A stretch of DNA of 64,000 nucleotides from Streptomyces sp. NWU339 (GCF_003143855.1 NZ_QFRK01000003.1:36734-100733); one strand, 5' to 3'; counted from the first letter of the stretch, positions 51,765 to 60,959 are shown. Notes: generated by a model not told the origin, from the letters alone. Program-made: numbers and translations.

Positions 51765-52119
51765 GCGGTCACGTTAGGTCCGCACCGGCGCCGCACCACG
51801 GGACCGCGCCCGTATGCCACGACTCCGCAAGCCGTACGTGGGTGCGTCGACCGGGCGGAAAATCGCCGTCCTGGCGTCCTTTCCGGCCCGGTCGGCCGAC
51901 GAGATCACCACCGGTGAGGCACCAGGATTTCCGCATTCCGTGAGTGGATTATCGATTCGGCTTCGTTTCTCTTTCCTCATCCGTCCCTGGTGAACCTGTC
52001 GTCCGTCAAGGGGAACCCGAGAAAGTCGAATTCTCGTCGAGCGATGCGATCGGCGTTTTTTGGACTTTGTCTGCCGGGGGAACCGGAAAACCGTTTCTCT
52101 ATCTCTACGATCGCAAGCC
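51765..52119. other. Divergent promoter region
   Basis: 355 bases between two divergent operons. 51925-52110 is less GC-rich (TCGGCTTCGTTTCTCTTTCC, then GGCGTTTTTTGGACTTTGTC) and probably holds the promoter of the amino-acid-oxidase-remnant operon. No RNA gene or operator recognised. Confidence 0.45.
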
Positions 52120-52791
52120 ATGACCGACATTTCACGGGAAAACTCGGCCACCCGTGCGCGCCGGCAGACCTGTCCCGGGCTTGCCCGCGAACTCCTCCTC
52201 GTCGGGCCGGACGACGAGGACCTCAAGCTCGGCTGTCTCCACACCCTGATCGACACGGGCCACCTCGGCCCCACCCACCACCCGCGCAAGAAGATCCTCT
52301 TCCACCGACTGAGCACCGAGGCGGACACCGAACCCACCCTCACGCTCACCGGGGCGGACGCCGGCCTGCTCGGTGCCGCGGTCAAGGACGGCGGCGTCAC
52401 CGAGGAGATGCGGCGGCCCAACAGCACCATGCCGTTGCGCGGTCCCGCGGTCCGCCCCGCCACCCACTGCTTCGGCGGGGGCTCCGCCACCGACAACCCC
52501 CGCCGGTTCACGTACCACCCCTCACACCGGGGCGAGGGCAGCACCGGAGACGTGGTGCTCGCCTCGTACTGCTGGTCCGACGACGCCGCCGTCTACACCG
52601 CGCACCGGACGACCGACTTCCACTGGGACGTCTCCCGGCCCGAAGGCCCCGTGCGCTTCGCCGGCGAGCAGACCTCCCTCAAGCACGCCTGGATCGAGGG
52701 CGCCCCGGAGAGCGCCGTCCGCGCCGCCGTCGCCGTCCACCAGGCCCCGCCGGTGACCACGCCGGGCCCGAGCGAGGAGGACCGCCCGTGA
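52120..52791 (+). CDS. L-amino-acid-oxidase-like protein without its FAD domain (possible pseudogene)
   Basis: 223 residues in one open frame. The first 45 residues ([20 protein letters not shown]) match the N-terminus of flavin monoamine/L-amino acid oxidases. The segment [13 protein letters not shown] to [11 protein letters not shown] matches the middle, and [20 protein letters not shown] matches the conserved C-terminal FAD/substrate motif. The GxGxxG FAD-binding fold and about 60 residues before the C-terminal motif are missing, against a usual total of about 550-650 residues. The frame is intact but the protein cannot bind FAD in the normal way. It overlaps the next gene (GTGA), so its retained translation may serve coupling. 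Confidence 0.72.
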   Translation: MTDISRENSATRARRQTCPGLARELLLVGPDDEDLKLGCLHTLIDTGHLGPTHHPRKKILFHRLSTEADTEPTLTLTGADAGLLGAAVKDGGVTEEMRRPNSTMPLRGPAVRPATHCFGGGSATDNPRRFTYHPSHRGEGSTGDVVLASYCWSDDAAVYTAHRTTDFHWDVSRPEGPVRFAGEQTSLKHAWIEGAPESAVRAAVAVHQAPPVTTPGPSEEDRP

Positions 52792-54668
52792 CCGCGATCG
52801 CCCCCGGGTGCACGGTCGCCCGTTACCTCGCCCTGCGCCTGGCCGAGCTGGGCATCACCCACCTGTTCGGAGTCCCCGGCAACCACCTCGGTCCGTTCCT
52901 GACCGCCCTGCGGGCCGAGGGCGGCATCGAATGGGTCGGCACCCCCACCGAGGGCGGCGCGGGCCAGGCCGCCGACGCCTACGCCCGCCTCCACGGCATC
53001 GGCGCGGCCGCGGTCACCTACGGCGTCGGCGCGTTCAACCTGCTCAACGCCTGCGGCGGCGCCTACGTCGAACGGGTCCCCCTCGTCGCCGTCAACGCCT
53101 CCCCGCCCTACGAGCAGTGGCAGAACTACCGCGCCCTCGGCATGCTCACCTCGCACATGAGCCCCCGCCCGGAGAGCAACCTGGACGTCTACCGGCAGGT
53201 CACCGTGGATGCCCAGGTCATCTCCCACCCGGGCCGCGCCCCCGGCCAGATCGACGCCGCGCTCACCGCGTGCCTCTCCGAGCGCAGGCCGGTCTACCTG
53301 GAGGTCATGGAGGACCTGTGGGACGAGCCCTGCGCCAGGCCCGAAGGGCCGATCCTCCGCCGTGAACGGCCGTTCGGCGCACACCACCAGACCATGCTGG
53401 ACGGTGCCGTGAACGCGATCCTCACCCTGATCGAGGAGCATCCCGGCCCGGACGGCAGGTCCCGCCCGATCGTGTGGGCCGGCGAGGAGATCGACCGGTT
53501 CTTCCTCGGTGGGCGGCTCACCGATCTGGTGGAGGCCACCGGAGTGCCGTTCTGCACCACCGTCGGCGCCAAGGCCGTCGTCGACGAGGACCACCCGCAG
53601 TTCCACGGCGTCTACAACGGCCACGCCAGCCACCCGGACGTGCACTGGGTCTTCAAGGACTGGGCCACCTGCCGGATCGGGCTCGGAGCCTGGTCCACCT
53701 CGAAGAACCTCGGCGGTGAGCAGTGCGTCGGCGGCGACTGGGTGATGGCCGCGAACGGCGGCGTCAGCGTCGGCACCTCCTACTTCCCCGACGTCCGGCT
53801 CGAACAGCTGCTGCCCGCCCTTCAGGACGCGCTGGTGAAGGACTACGGCTCCGGGGGGCTGGCCGCCGACTACTACGCCGAGGCCCACGCCCACCACGGC
53901 GCACCCGGCCACCGCCCCGCCGGCCTGGAGCACCACCGAGCCTCGCTCCGCGTCCCGGGCTCGTTCCGGCACGTCGAACGGCTCAGCTACGACGGCGTGT
54001 TCGACCGGATCAACCACTTCCTGGGCCACGAGACCCGGGAGGACTGGACGGTCGTCTCCGACGCCGCCTTCTCCCTCATCGGCTCGATGAACCTGTCCCT
54101 GCCCGCGGGCGGGTTCCTGTCGCAGGTCAGCTGGCTGTCCATCGGCTGGTCGGTCGGCGCGGCCACCGGCGCCGCGCTCGCCCCCGAGCGCACGCCCGCC
54201 CGCCCGATGGTGTTCGTCGGCGACGGCGCCTTCCAGGAGACCTGTCAGGAGATCTCCACCCACACCCGGCTCGGGCTGCGGTCGGTGGTGTTCGTCATGG
54301 ACAACGGGCACTTCTACGGCATCGAGCAGATGCTGGTCCACCCGTCCTACTACGCCGAGCCGGGCCCCACCGGCTCGGACGGCCCCACCGGTTCCACCGA
54401 CTCCACCGGCTCCGACGGCCCGGACTTCTACAACGTCCTCCATCCGTGGCACTACGACCGCCTCGCGGCCGTCTTCGCCGGCAAGGACACCCCGGCGAAC
54501 GGGGTCGTCGTCGCGGACACCTCCGAGCTGGACGCCCTGCTGGCCCGTCTCGCCGACCCGGCCGACCCGGTCAACGCCGGACCGCTGCTGGTCCGCGTCC
54601 GTCTGCGCCGGCACGACTACCCGCGAGCGATGGCGTACAAGGTGCCGAAGCCCACCTCGACGGCCTGA
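52788..54668 (+). CDS. Thiamine-diphosphate-dependent 2-keto acid decarboxylase
   Basis: 626 residues from a GTG at 52788. It has the N-terminal ThDP domain with the cofactor-activating glutamate E55 in [17 protein letters not shown], a middle domain, and the C-terminal ThDP motif [16 protein letters not shown] ending in [10 protein letters not shown]. These place it near pyruvate/indolepyruvate decarboxylases. It would turn keto acids into aldehydes. The preceding oxidase remnant would have supplied keto acids. A low-complexity glycine/serine/threonine insert (about residues 525-545) lies in the last domain. A short gap separates it from the PixA-type gene on the same strand. Confidence 0.87.
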   Translation: MTAIAPGCTVARYLALRLAELGITHLFGVPGNHLGPFLTALRAEGGIEWVGTPTEGGAGQAADAYARLHGIGAAAVTYGVGAFNLLNACGGAYVERVPLVAVNASPPYEQWQNYRALGMLTSHMSPRPESNLDVYRQVTVDAQVISHPGRAPGQIDAALTACLSERRPVYLEVMEDLWDEPCARPEGPILRRERPFGAHHQTMLDGAVNAILTLIEEHPGPDGRSRPIVWAGEEIDRFFLGGRLTDLVEATGVPFCTTVGAKAVVDEDHPQFHGVYNGHASHPDVHWVFKDWATCRIGLGAWSTSKNLGGEQCVGGDWVMAANGGVSVGTSYFPDVRLEQLLPALQDALVKDYGSGGLAADYYAEAHAHHGAPGHRPAGLEHHRASLRVPGSFRHVERLSYDGVFDRINHFLGHETREDWTVVSDAAFSLIGSMNLSLPAGGFLSQVSWLSIGWSVGAATGAALAPERTPARPMVFVGDGAFQETCQEISTHTRLGLRSVVFVMDNGHFYGIEQMLVHPSYYAEPGPTGSDGPTGSTDSTGSDGPDFYNVLHPWHYDRLAAVFAGKDTPANGVVVADTSELDALLARLADPADPVNAGPLLVRVRLRRHDYPRAMAYKVPKPTSTA

Positions 54669-54748
54669 CGGGCCGGAGATGCGGGAGGGAAAAAGGGCGC
54701 GTCAAGACGGCGTGTCCCAGGGAATCCTCGTGTTCGAAGGAGCAGGAA

Positions 54749-55258
54749 ATGGCTGATCTCAACGTACTGATCGCGTTCGACGCGGCCACGATCGTCGAGC
54801 AGAACCCCAACGCGTCGAGGAACCCCGACGCGCCGACGTACGTCGACCACCGCCTCATCTACATGACGACGCGTCAGGACCACATCATCGGCACGTCGGG
54901 AGCCGAGTTGAACCTCCGGGCCGAACCCGGGGACAGCATCAGGTGGCGCGAGACGACGCTGTCGCTCAGCAGCGACTACAAGGCACTGCTGTACAAGTAC
55001 GTGAGCAGCGACAGCAGCCACGTGCTCATCAGGACGCCGGAGATCGAGGTGATCGACGGCATCTACCCGATGCCGCAGGAGGGGGCCGAGGGCAGGCCGG
55101 AATTCGTGACGCAGAATTACCAGGACCATTACTGGCGGACGACCGTCAAAAGGGCCGGCAAGGTCGTGTACCACTTCTCCTTCCAGATCCTGGACCGCCA
55201 CCGGCAGTTGAAGGGGTACTTCCAGTGGGACCCCTTCATCACCATCGAAAACCCCTGA
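54749..55258 (+). CDS. PixA/AidA inclusion-body family protein
   Basis: 169 residues from MADLNVLIAFDAATIVEQNP with AAGGAG seven bases upstream. It fits the AidA/PixA family: TYVDHRLIYMTTRQDHIIGT, then LNLRAEPGDSIRWRETTLSL, QNYQDHYWRTTVKRAGKVVY and FQILDRHRQLKGYFQWDPF. Members such as PixA of Xenorhabdus accumulate as cytoplasmic inclusions and AidA-type proteins answer to quorum signals; exact functions are unknown. Found 80 bases after the keto-acid decarboxylase, probably co-transcribed, and followed by a strong hairpin. Confidence 0.88.
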   Translation: MADLNVLIAFDAATIVEQNPNASRNPDAPTYVDHRLIYMTTRQDHIIGTSGAELNLRAEPGDSIRWRETTLSLSSDYKALLYKYVSSDSSHVLIRTPEIEVIDGIYPMPQEGAEGRPEFVTQNYQDHYWRTTVKRAGKVVYHFSFQILDRHRQLKGYFQWDPFITIENP

Positions 55259-55264
55259 CGCCTC

Positions 55265-55301
55265 GGGTGAGGGCGGCGGCCGGCCCGGCCACCGCCCTCA
55301 C
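55265..55301 (+). terminator. Hairpin after the PixA-type gene
   Basis: GGTGAGGGCGGCGGCC pairs with GGCCACCGCCCTCACC with one mismatch, seven bases after the stop codon. Good position for the operon terminator. Confidence 0.75.
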
Positions 55302-55403
55302 CGTCAGGGTGCCGCTGTGCGGAGACGACCACTCCCACGCGAGCGGGGGAGTGGTGCAGACAGGAGAGAAACTTCCAGGCCACTGACCCGGGGGTTTCAT
55401 CAC

Positions 55404-55620
55404 GGAGCGGGTGACGAGGATCGAACTCGCGCTCCCAGCTCGGGAAGCGACGGCGCTTGCGTGGCCGTAGGGCTGCTGACCTGCGTGGATTCGTGGCGTC
55501 GACGCCGTTGCGCGGGCCTGGTCGCACCGCTGTCGACCGCGCTTGTCCGTTCTTACGGGTCTTACGGGTCTTACGGGTCTTACGGGCGCGGATGGGGCAC
55601 GGCCTCGGCTCGTGTCGTTC
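55404..55620 (-). repeat. tRNA-Gly(CCC) 3'-half scar 6 with arm
   Basis: 55404-55448 is the 3' half of tRNA-Gly(CCC) on the minus strand with a few substitutions (anticodon side GCTCGGGAAGC). The right arm to about 55620 (GACGGCGCTTG, GGTCGCACCGCTGTCGACCG, GGGGCACGGCCTCGGC) is the same as that of scars 5 and 7. Inside it TCTTACGGG is repeated four times in tandem (55551-55586). No gene from 55259 to 55750. Confidence 0.8.
55551..55586. repeat. 9-bp tandem repeat in a scar arm
   Basis: TCTTACGGG occurs four times perfectly. The sister arms at 45.7 and 62.6 kb have a single related unit at this place, so the repeat expanded after the arm was acquired. Confidence 0.9.
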
Positions 55621-55750
55621 GGCGGCACCACAGGCCGCGTGGGGGAGCTTTCCCGGATGACACGTCGGCGGGAGCCGTACGGCTGACCTTGCGTGCGCGA
55701 CCGGCAACCGGCAACCTCTCGAAACCGGATTCCTCCCACCCGGACGGCGA

Positions 55751-57550
55751 TCACTGCTCGTCGGCGGGCGGAGGAGCAGCGGCGTCGGGTGGGAGCTCGG
55801 CGGGCGGCTCGGTGGTGGTGAGGGGCGTCCACTCCGCCCCGGTGCGCAGGCGGAAGGCGGCGACGGCGGCCTCCACGGTGGGGAAGAAGTGCCGCGGGTC
55901 GATGGTACGAGTGAGCCCGTACCGTTCGATCTTGCGCCGCACGGGGTCCTTGAGCTCGGCGAACACCAGATGTACGTCCTGGGCGTTGAGGTGCTCGTCG
56001 AGTTCCTCCAGGACGTCGGCGGCAGTGGTGTCCACGTCGGTCATGGGCTCCGCCGCGATCACGATCCAGGTCGGCCGCGGGTCCGCGTCGGCCAGTCTCC
56101 TGATCTCGTCTCGGAAAGCCTTGGCGTTGGCGAAGACGAGCGGGGCGTCGAACCGGTAGATCACCAGGCCCGGCAGCTGCCCGGCCTGCGGGTAGGAGCG
56201 GACATCGTGGTAGCCCTCCAGGCCCGGTACCCGCCCCAGCACGGTGTTGTACGGCCACCAGGCGCGTCGGAAGACGTTGAGGGCGGACAGGGCCACGGCG
56301 ATGGCGATCCCGGGCAGCACGCCGAGCAGGGCCACGCCGACGAAGGCCGCGAGGCACAGCAGGAACTCCGCCCGGCGCTGCCGCCACAGCCGTACCGCCC
56401 CCGGGATGTCGGCCAGGGAGAGCGACGCGGCGATGACCACGGCGGCAAGGGCCGGCTCGGGGAGGTTGCGGAACAGGCCCGGAGCCAGCACGAGCATGAG
56501 GACGATGAGCGCTGCCCCGACGACCCCGGTGAGCTGACTCCTGGCCCCCGCGCGCTCCGCCACCGCCGTACGGGATCCGCTCGTGCTGACCGGGAAGCCC
56601 TGGAAGAGACCGGCCGCCAGGTTCGCGACACCGACCCCGGCCATCTCCTGGTTGCCGCGGACCTCCTGCCCCGTGCGGGCCGCGAAGGCCGACGCGTTGG
56701 AGATCGTGTCGGCCAGGGACACCAGGGCGATGCCCAGCGCACCGCCGAACAGCGGCGCGAGGTCGGAGAGTCGGACATCGGGGATCGTGAACGGCGGGAA
56801 GCCCTCGGGTAGCTCTCCGATCAGGTTGACGCCGTGCCCGCCGAGGTCGAAGACGGTGGTCGCGGCGATCGCCAGGACCACCATCGCGAGCACCGCGGGG
56901 ACCTTCGGCAGGAGGCGCTGCAGGACCAGGATCAGCGCGACCCCGGAGCAGCCGACCGCGGCGGCGGCCGGCACCGTCGCCCCGTCGGCGAGTTTCTGTA
57001 CGAAGCCGACGCACTCGCCGATCAGGTTGTCCGCCTCGACCTTGAAGCCGAGCAGCTTGGGCAGCTGACCGATCAGGATGGTCAGGGCCAGGCCGTTCAT
57101 GTAGCCGATCATCGTGGGTTTGGAGATCAGATCGGCGATGAAGCCGAGCTTCGCCACCGAGGCGAGGATCATGACGGCCGCCACCATGATCGCGAGCATC
57201 GATGCCAGCGCGACGGCCCGGTCGGGGTCCCCGTCCGCCGCCACCAGGGGCAGCACGGTCGCGGCGATCATCGGCCCCAACGAGGAATCCGGCCCCAGCA
57301 CCAGGATCCGGGACGGCCCGCACACCGCGTAACCGATCAGACAGAGAATCGTCGTGTACAGGCCGGTGATGGCCGGCAGGCCCGCCAACTCGGCGTACGC
57401 CATGCCCTGCGGCACCAGCAGCGTGGTCAGGACGACTCCCGCGACCAGGTCCTTGACCAGCCACTCGCGTCGGTAGGACGACACCGCACGGATCCCGGGA
57501 ACGGCCCGCAACCGGGAGAGAAGCCTGCGGTTCCTGCGCTGGGTCGTCAC
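55751..57550 (-). CDS. SulP-family anion transporter with STAS domain
   Basis: 599 residues from a GTG with AAGGA eight bases upstream. It shows the SulP opening (DLVAGVVLTTLLVPQGMAYA, then ELAGLPAITGLYTTILCLIG) and about eleven to twelve membrane helices. A cytoplasmic STAS domain at the C-terminus (PGLVIYRFDAPLVFANAKAF to VHLVFAELKDPVRRKIERYG) is present. Transports sulfate, bicarbonate or a related anion; the substrate is not given by the sequence. The last 30 residues are proline/alanine-rich. No partner gene in the operon; the next gene upstream is a broken ATPase. Confidence 0.92.
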   Translation of the reverse strand: MTTQRRNRRLLSRLRAVPGIRAVSSYRREWLVKDLVAGVVLTTLLVPQGMAYAELAGLPAITGLYTTILCLIGYAVCGPSRILVLGPDSSLGPMIAATVLPLVAADGDPDRAVALASMLAIMVAAVMILASVAKLGFIADLISKPTMIGYMNGLALTILIGQLPKLLGFKVEADNLIGECVGFVQKLADGATVPAAAAVGCSGVALILVLQRLLPKVPAVLAMVVLAIAATTVFDLGGHGVNLIGELPEGFPPFTIPDVRLSDLAPLFGGALGIALVSLADTISNASAFAARTGQEVRGNQEMAGVGVANLAAGLFQGFPVSTSGSRTAVAERAGARSQLTGVVGAALIVLMLVLAPGLFRNLPEPALAAVVIAASLSLADIPGAVRLWRQRRAEFLLCLAAFVGVALLGVLPGIAIAVALSALNVFRRAWWPYNTVLGRVPGLEGYHDVRSYPQAGQLPGLVIYRFDAPLVFANAKAFRDEIRRLADADPRPTWIVIAAEPMTDVDTTAADVLEELDEHLNAQDVHLVFAELKDPVRRKIERYGLTRTIDPRHFFPTVEAAVAAFRLRTGAEWTPLTTTEPPAELPPDAAAPPPADEQ

Positions 57551-57583
57551 GGATCGTCCTTCCGGTCTGCCCCGCCGCGCGCG

Positions 57584-58145
57584 TCAGGCGCTGCGGCTCC
57601 TACGGGCCAGGAGTTTGCCCAGTTCCCACAGGAGCAGAAGTGCGAGGGCGGCCAGCAGCGCCCAGCCGAACTGCCGCGCGTTGATCTGGGTCGTCCCGAG
57701 GATGCGGCGGAAGCCGTCCAGCTGGGTCACCAGCACCGCGAGCACGAACTGGGTCAGCGCCACCCAGTTCATCTGCTTGCTGTCGAAGGTGGACGTCGTC
57801 AGCACCGAATCCCTTTCGCTGCGGCACTCGAAGGCGGCCACGATCAGACAGAGGGCGAAGGCGGTGAACGCGATCGACTGACCGGTCCCGACGCTGTCGG
57901 AGCGGGTCTGACCGAGCTTGATCAGTCCGAGCAGGACGACGGTGATCGCCAGCCCGCCGATTCCGACCGTGGGCAGTACGGGCCGGGTGAGCACCGACTC
58001 CCCTCGCGGACGCGGCCCGTGCCGCGGAGAGACCGACCGCCGGATCGACGCCGAACGCCGCCACGACCTCCTCGGGAGTGCGCGCGTACCAGCCGTCCCC
58101 CGAAACCCGAGGCTGTTCCCCCACGGAACTCGAACGCGCCGTCAT
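57584..58145 (-). pseudogene. P-type cation ATPase reduced to its two ends
   Basis: Starting at the ATG at 58145 (GGAGGAAG upstream) the frame gives the N-terminus of a P-type ATPase: MTARSSSVGEQ, then GWYARTPEEVVAAFGVDPAV and GLSAARAA. At the other end, in another frame, 57994-57584 encodes the last four or five membrane helices (VLLGLIKLGQT, GQSIAFTAFALCLIVAAFEC, NWVALTQFVLAVLVTQL, LLAALALLLLWELGKLL). About 650 residues with the phosphorylation site DKTGT and nucleotide-binding domain are missing. A clean internal deletion has left a non-functional gene. Confidence 0.8.
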
Positions 58146-58233
58146 CGTTCTTCCTCCGATCCGCGCCCCGATCCGTGCCCCGATCCGCGGCCGCGGATGC
58201 GTCCGGGCCGGTCGCGCGCTGGTCCGACAGGTC

Positions 58234-59196
58234 CTAGCCGCGCTTTTTCCTGGCCGACGGATGCCGGTCGGCGTACGGGTCGGCCGACGCCCCGGCGGGG
58301 GCTTCCCGTTCCAACTCCCGTTTGGTGACGAGCAGTTCCTTCCGTGCCTCTTCCCCGACATCGGGGTACTGAGGATCGATGTCCATCAGGGTGTGCACGA
58401 GGATCGCCGCCGCGCAGATCCGTGCGAACCACTTCCGGTCCGCCGGCACGACGTACCACGGCGCCCACTTCGTACTCGTGGCCGACAGCATCTCGGAGAA
58501 CGCGTGCTGGTAGTCGTCCCACCGGCGCCGCTCCCGGACATCGGCCGCGGAGAACTTCCAGTTCTTCTCCGGCCGGTCGATCCGCTTCAGGAAACGGGTG
58601 CGCTGCTCCTCCTTGGACAGGTTCAGGAAGACCTTCACCACCTTGAACCCGTTGTCCGTGAGGTAGCGCTCCCAGTGGTTGATCTCCCGATAGCGCCGCT
58701 CCCATATGTCCGGTCCGCGCGTGTCGTCCGGCAGTTTCTGCCGGACGAGGTTCTCGGGGTGGACCCGTACGACGAGAACCTCCTCGTAGTGCGAGCGATT
58801 GAAGATGGCGATCTCGCCGCGCATGGGCAGCCGCTGGACGTAACGCCACAGGTAGTCGTGGTCGAGCTCCTCGGCGGAGGGCACCTTGAAGCTGCTGACC
58901 CGTACGCCCTGGGGATTGACGCCGCTCATCACATGGCGGATCGTCCCGTCCTTGCCTCCGGCGTCGAGTGCCTGGAGGCAGAGCAGTACGCCGTAGGTGC
59001 CCTGGGCGGCCAGCCGCTCCTGGTACTCGGCCAGCAGCGACACCCCGGTCCGCAGCAGCTCGATCCCGTCCCGCTTCTTCAGACCGGCCTTGTAGCGAGG
59101 ATCGAAGTCCCGCTCCAGGCGGACCTTCGACCCCGGTTTCACCCGGAGTGGCCCGATGAAATCCGCGATGCGTTCGACTCTCTCGTCCGACATCAC
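58234..59196 (-). CDS. Polyphosphate kinase 2 family protein (second type)
   Basis: 320 residues. Start GTG at 59196 or ATG at 59193, both served by AAGGA. Walker A is LQALDAGGKDGTIRHVM (residues 75-90), followed by VSSFKVPSAEELDHDYLWRY, and Walker B is IFNRSHYEEVLVVRVH. The C-terminal part has VKVFLNLSKEEQRTRFLKRI and KWAPWYVVPADRKWF. The AGGKDG form of the P-loop and the NRSHYE element set it apart from the PPK2 at 30.0 kb, so the two are not recent duplicates. It would use polyphosphate to phosphorylate nucleotides. Preceded by a small three-helix-type gene. Confidence 0.9.
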   Translation of the reverse strand: MMSDERVERIADFIGPLRVKPGSKVRLERDFDPRYKAGLKKRDGIELLRTGVSLLAEYQERLAAQGTYGVLLCLQALDAGGKDGTIRHVMSGVNPQGVRVSSFKVPSAEELDHDYLWRYVQRLPMRGEIAIFNRSHYEEVLVVRVHPENLVRQKLPDDTRGPDIWERRYREINHWERYLTDNGFKVVKVFLNLSKEEQRTRFLKRIDRPEKNWKFSAADVRERRRWDDYQHAFSEMLSATSTKWAPWYVVPADRKWFARICAAAILVHTLMDIDPQYPDVGEEARKELLVTKRELEREAPAGASADPYADRHPSARKKRG

Positions 59197-59198
59197 GA

Positions 59199-59615
59199 TC
59201 AGTCCTTCGCTGGTCCGGGGTGAGCACGGCGCGTCTCGGAGGCCGCCCTGCCGTCGATGGCCCGACCCGAGGCGGTGCGGTCGGCGGCACGGAGCACCCT
59301 GCGGGACCGGCGTTCGACCGGGATCGGGACGCGGACTCCGACCCTGGCCTGCCGGAACGAGTCGTACGCGGCCCTGACCGTCGCCTCGACGGTGACCGCG
59401 TCGACCGAGGGACGGGCGGTGACCGCGTCGACCGAGGGACGGGCGGTGCTCAGCCGCGCCACCGTGTTCCCGATGGACAGGAGTTCGTCATGCGAGCCGT
59501 GTGACGGGAGGTGCGGCGACGCTGCCGGATCAGCGCGCTCCACCGGCTCGGGGCGGCGACGCATGCCCTTGATGGGAAGGCATGCGACGTGAGGAGTCTG
59601 CTCTTCGATCGTCAT
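59199..59615 (-). CDS. Small protein with three-helix-bundle-type motif and a 27-bp duplication
   Basis: 138 residues from MTIEEQTPHVACLPIKGMRR at 59615. The central ATVRAAYDSFRQARVGVRVP and PVERRSRRVL match a short Streptomyces domain usually described as a three-helix bundle dimerisation domain. Before it the peptide ARPSVDAVT occurs twice because of a perfect 27-base tandem duplication. The C-terminal tail after VLRAADRTASG is low-complexity. It lies two bases upstream of the PPK2 frame on the same strand. Role unknown. Confidence 0.6.
   Translation of the reverse strand: MTIEEQTPHVACLPIKGMRRRPEPVERADPAASPHLPSHGSHDELLSIGNTVARLSTARPSVDAVTARPSVDAVTVEATVRAAYDSFRQARVGVRVPIPVERRSRRVLRAADRTASGRAIDGRAASETRRAHPGPAKD
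59391..59444. repeat. Perfect 27-bp tandem duplication
   Basis: 59391-59417 and 59418-59444 are identical. The length keeps the reading frame of the surrounding small gene. Confidence 0.95.
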
Positions 59616-59948
59616 GACCGCACTCGTCCCATGTCCCACGACCTCCGGACCGCGGAACCGCGTATCCCGCCACAGCCGCGCCAGGATCCCTCGCGCTCAT
59701 TGTCCGCGCGCCCGGACAAGATCGCCCCCTGAGGCCGGGGACGGGAAGCCGTGGAGGGGAAGAGGCCCCGGCACCGCGGCCGGGCGGCTGATCGAGGGAA
59801 CTCGTCATCGGTTCCCCGCGTCCGCTTCCGGTTTCACCCGCGATGGGTGGGGCGGCGGTCGCGGCGCTGTCGAAGGCTTGGCGCGGACAGGTCGCCGGCG
59901 TGTGCCTGCCTGTGCTGTCGCAGTGCGTCGGACCGGGCAGGGAGAGCA

Positions 59949-60330
59949 CGTGGACCGGTACCCGCCCACAGCGGAGCACGGCTTGGTCGGCGATCTTCAA
60001 CCGCCGCCCTGGTGTCGTCCGGCGGAACCATCGACTGGTGGTGCACGCCCCGCTTCGACTCGCCCAGCGTCTTCGCCTCGCTCCTGGACAACGTCTGGCT
60101 CACGGTCGCCCTGCTGGTCGTCGGCGCCCTCGTGCTCGGGTGGTTCTTCCGCTCGGCCCGCGCCAAGGAGGCGCCCGGCCAAGAGCCGCTGCTGTCCCTG
60201 CGCCTGTTCCACCACCGCACCTCGGACCTCGGACTGGTCACCCAGAACATCCAGTGGCTGCTGCTCATGGGCGTGTCGTTCACGGTGGCGGCCTGCCTGC
60301 AGGTCGTTCGCGGTTACGACGCCGTCCAGA
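59949..60330 (+). pseudogene. Chimeric remnant: GH15 N-terminus joined to MFS transporter segment
   Basis: Across small frameshifts the first part reads [17 protein letters not shown], then [20 protein letters not shown] and SVFASLLD. This is the standard start of bacterial GH15 glucoamylase/trehalase-like proteins. It switches without a stop to [40 protein letters not shown] and [19 protein letters not shown], a central part of a DHA2-type MFS transporter. The IS3 fragment follows directly. No catalytic part of GH15 or complete transporter remains. Confidence 0.7.
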
Positions 60331-60785
60331 CTGAGTTTCCCCCGAGATGCGGAGTTGCGTGACAGAGGGTCAGATGGGTCTCGTGAAAGGAGCCCAGACG
60401 ATGCCTGCCCCGAGGAAATACCCGCTGGAGTTGCGCGAGCGTGCGGTGCGGAGGGACCGCACGGCCGAGCCGAAGCCCGTGATCCGCCGTATGGCCGAGG
60501 AACTCGGGGCGCATCCCGAGGCCCTGCGCGGCTGGATCCGGCAGGCCGGGGCGGATGCCGGCGAGTGGGGCGACCTGCCCACCACCGAGGAGAAGGAGGA
60601 ACTGGCCCGGCTGCGGCGCGAAGTGCGGGAACTGCGCCGGGCGAACGAGGTCCTGCGGACGGCACCGGCTTTTTTCGCCGCACGGATCGACCCGACCCGG
60701 CCCAGGTGAGAGTGCTCATCGACGAGCACCCGCGTCTGGGGGTCGAGCCCGTACCCCGGGAACTGCACATCCCCTCCCCCAATAG
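60329..60785 (+). mobile_element. Partial IS3-family element
   Basis: Starts about TGAGTTTCCCCCGAGATGCG at 60333, just where the MFS remnant ends, and carries a full OrfA. OrfB survives only as its first ~25 residues (VRVLIDEHPRLGVEPVPREL, from 60709). The rest of OrfB and the right end are gone. Confidence 0.75.
60401..60709 (+). CDS. IS3-family OrfA
   Basis: 102 residues from MPAPRKYPLELRERAVRRDR. The N-terminal HTH (EPKPVIRRMAEELGAHPEAL then RGWIRQA) and a C-terminal leucine-zipper-like helix (EKEELARLRREVRELRRANE) are those of IS3-type OrfA. It ends with FFAARIDPTRPR just before the OrfB frame, the place where a programmed frameshift normally makes OrfAB. OrfB being truncated, no transposase can be made here. 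Confidence 0.87.
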   Translation: MPAPRKYPLELRERAVRRDRTAEPKPVIRRMAEELGAHPEALRGWIRQAGADAGEWGDLPTTEEKEELARLRREVRELRRANEVLRTAPAFFAARIDPTRPR

Positions 60786-60959
60786 GAGGGAAGGTCCACT
60801 GCGGTCGTCGCGCCGGCCGGCAACAGCCTCCAGGACCGGCTCCGCAGCGAACTCGACGGCATCAACCTCACCTCCGTGCCCGTCCTGCAGCCGCACGAGA
60901 CCAAAGGGATGAACCGGCCACCGTGTCCTTTTCCGGGCCCCCGCCGATTCCATCTCAGG

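Noticed and set aside
52593..54614. 673-codon minus-strand open frame
   Set aside because: Antisense shadow of the ThDP decarboxylase; no recognisable domain and low-complexity composition.
55239..57464. 741-codon minus-strand open frame
   Set aside because: Out-of-frame shadow of the SulP gene running into a tRNA scar.
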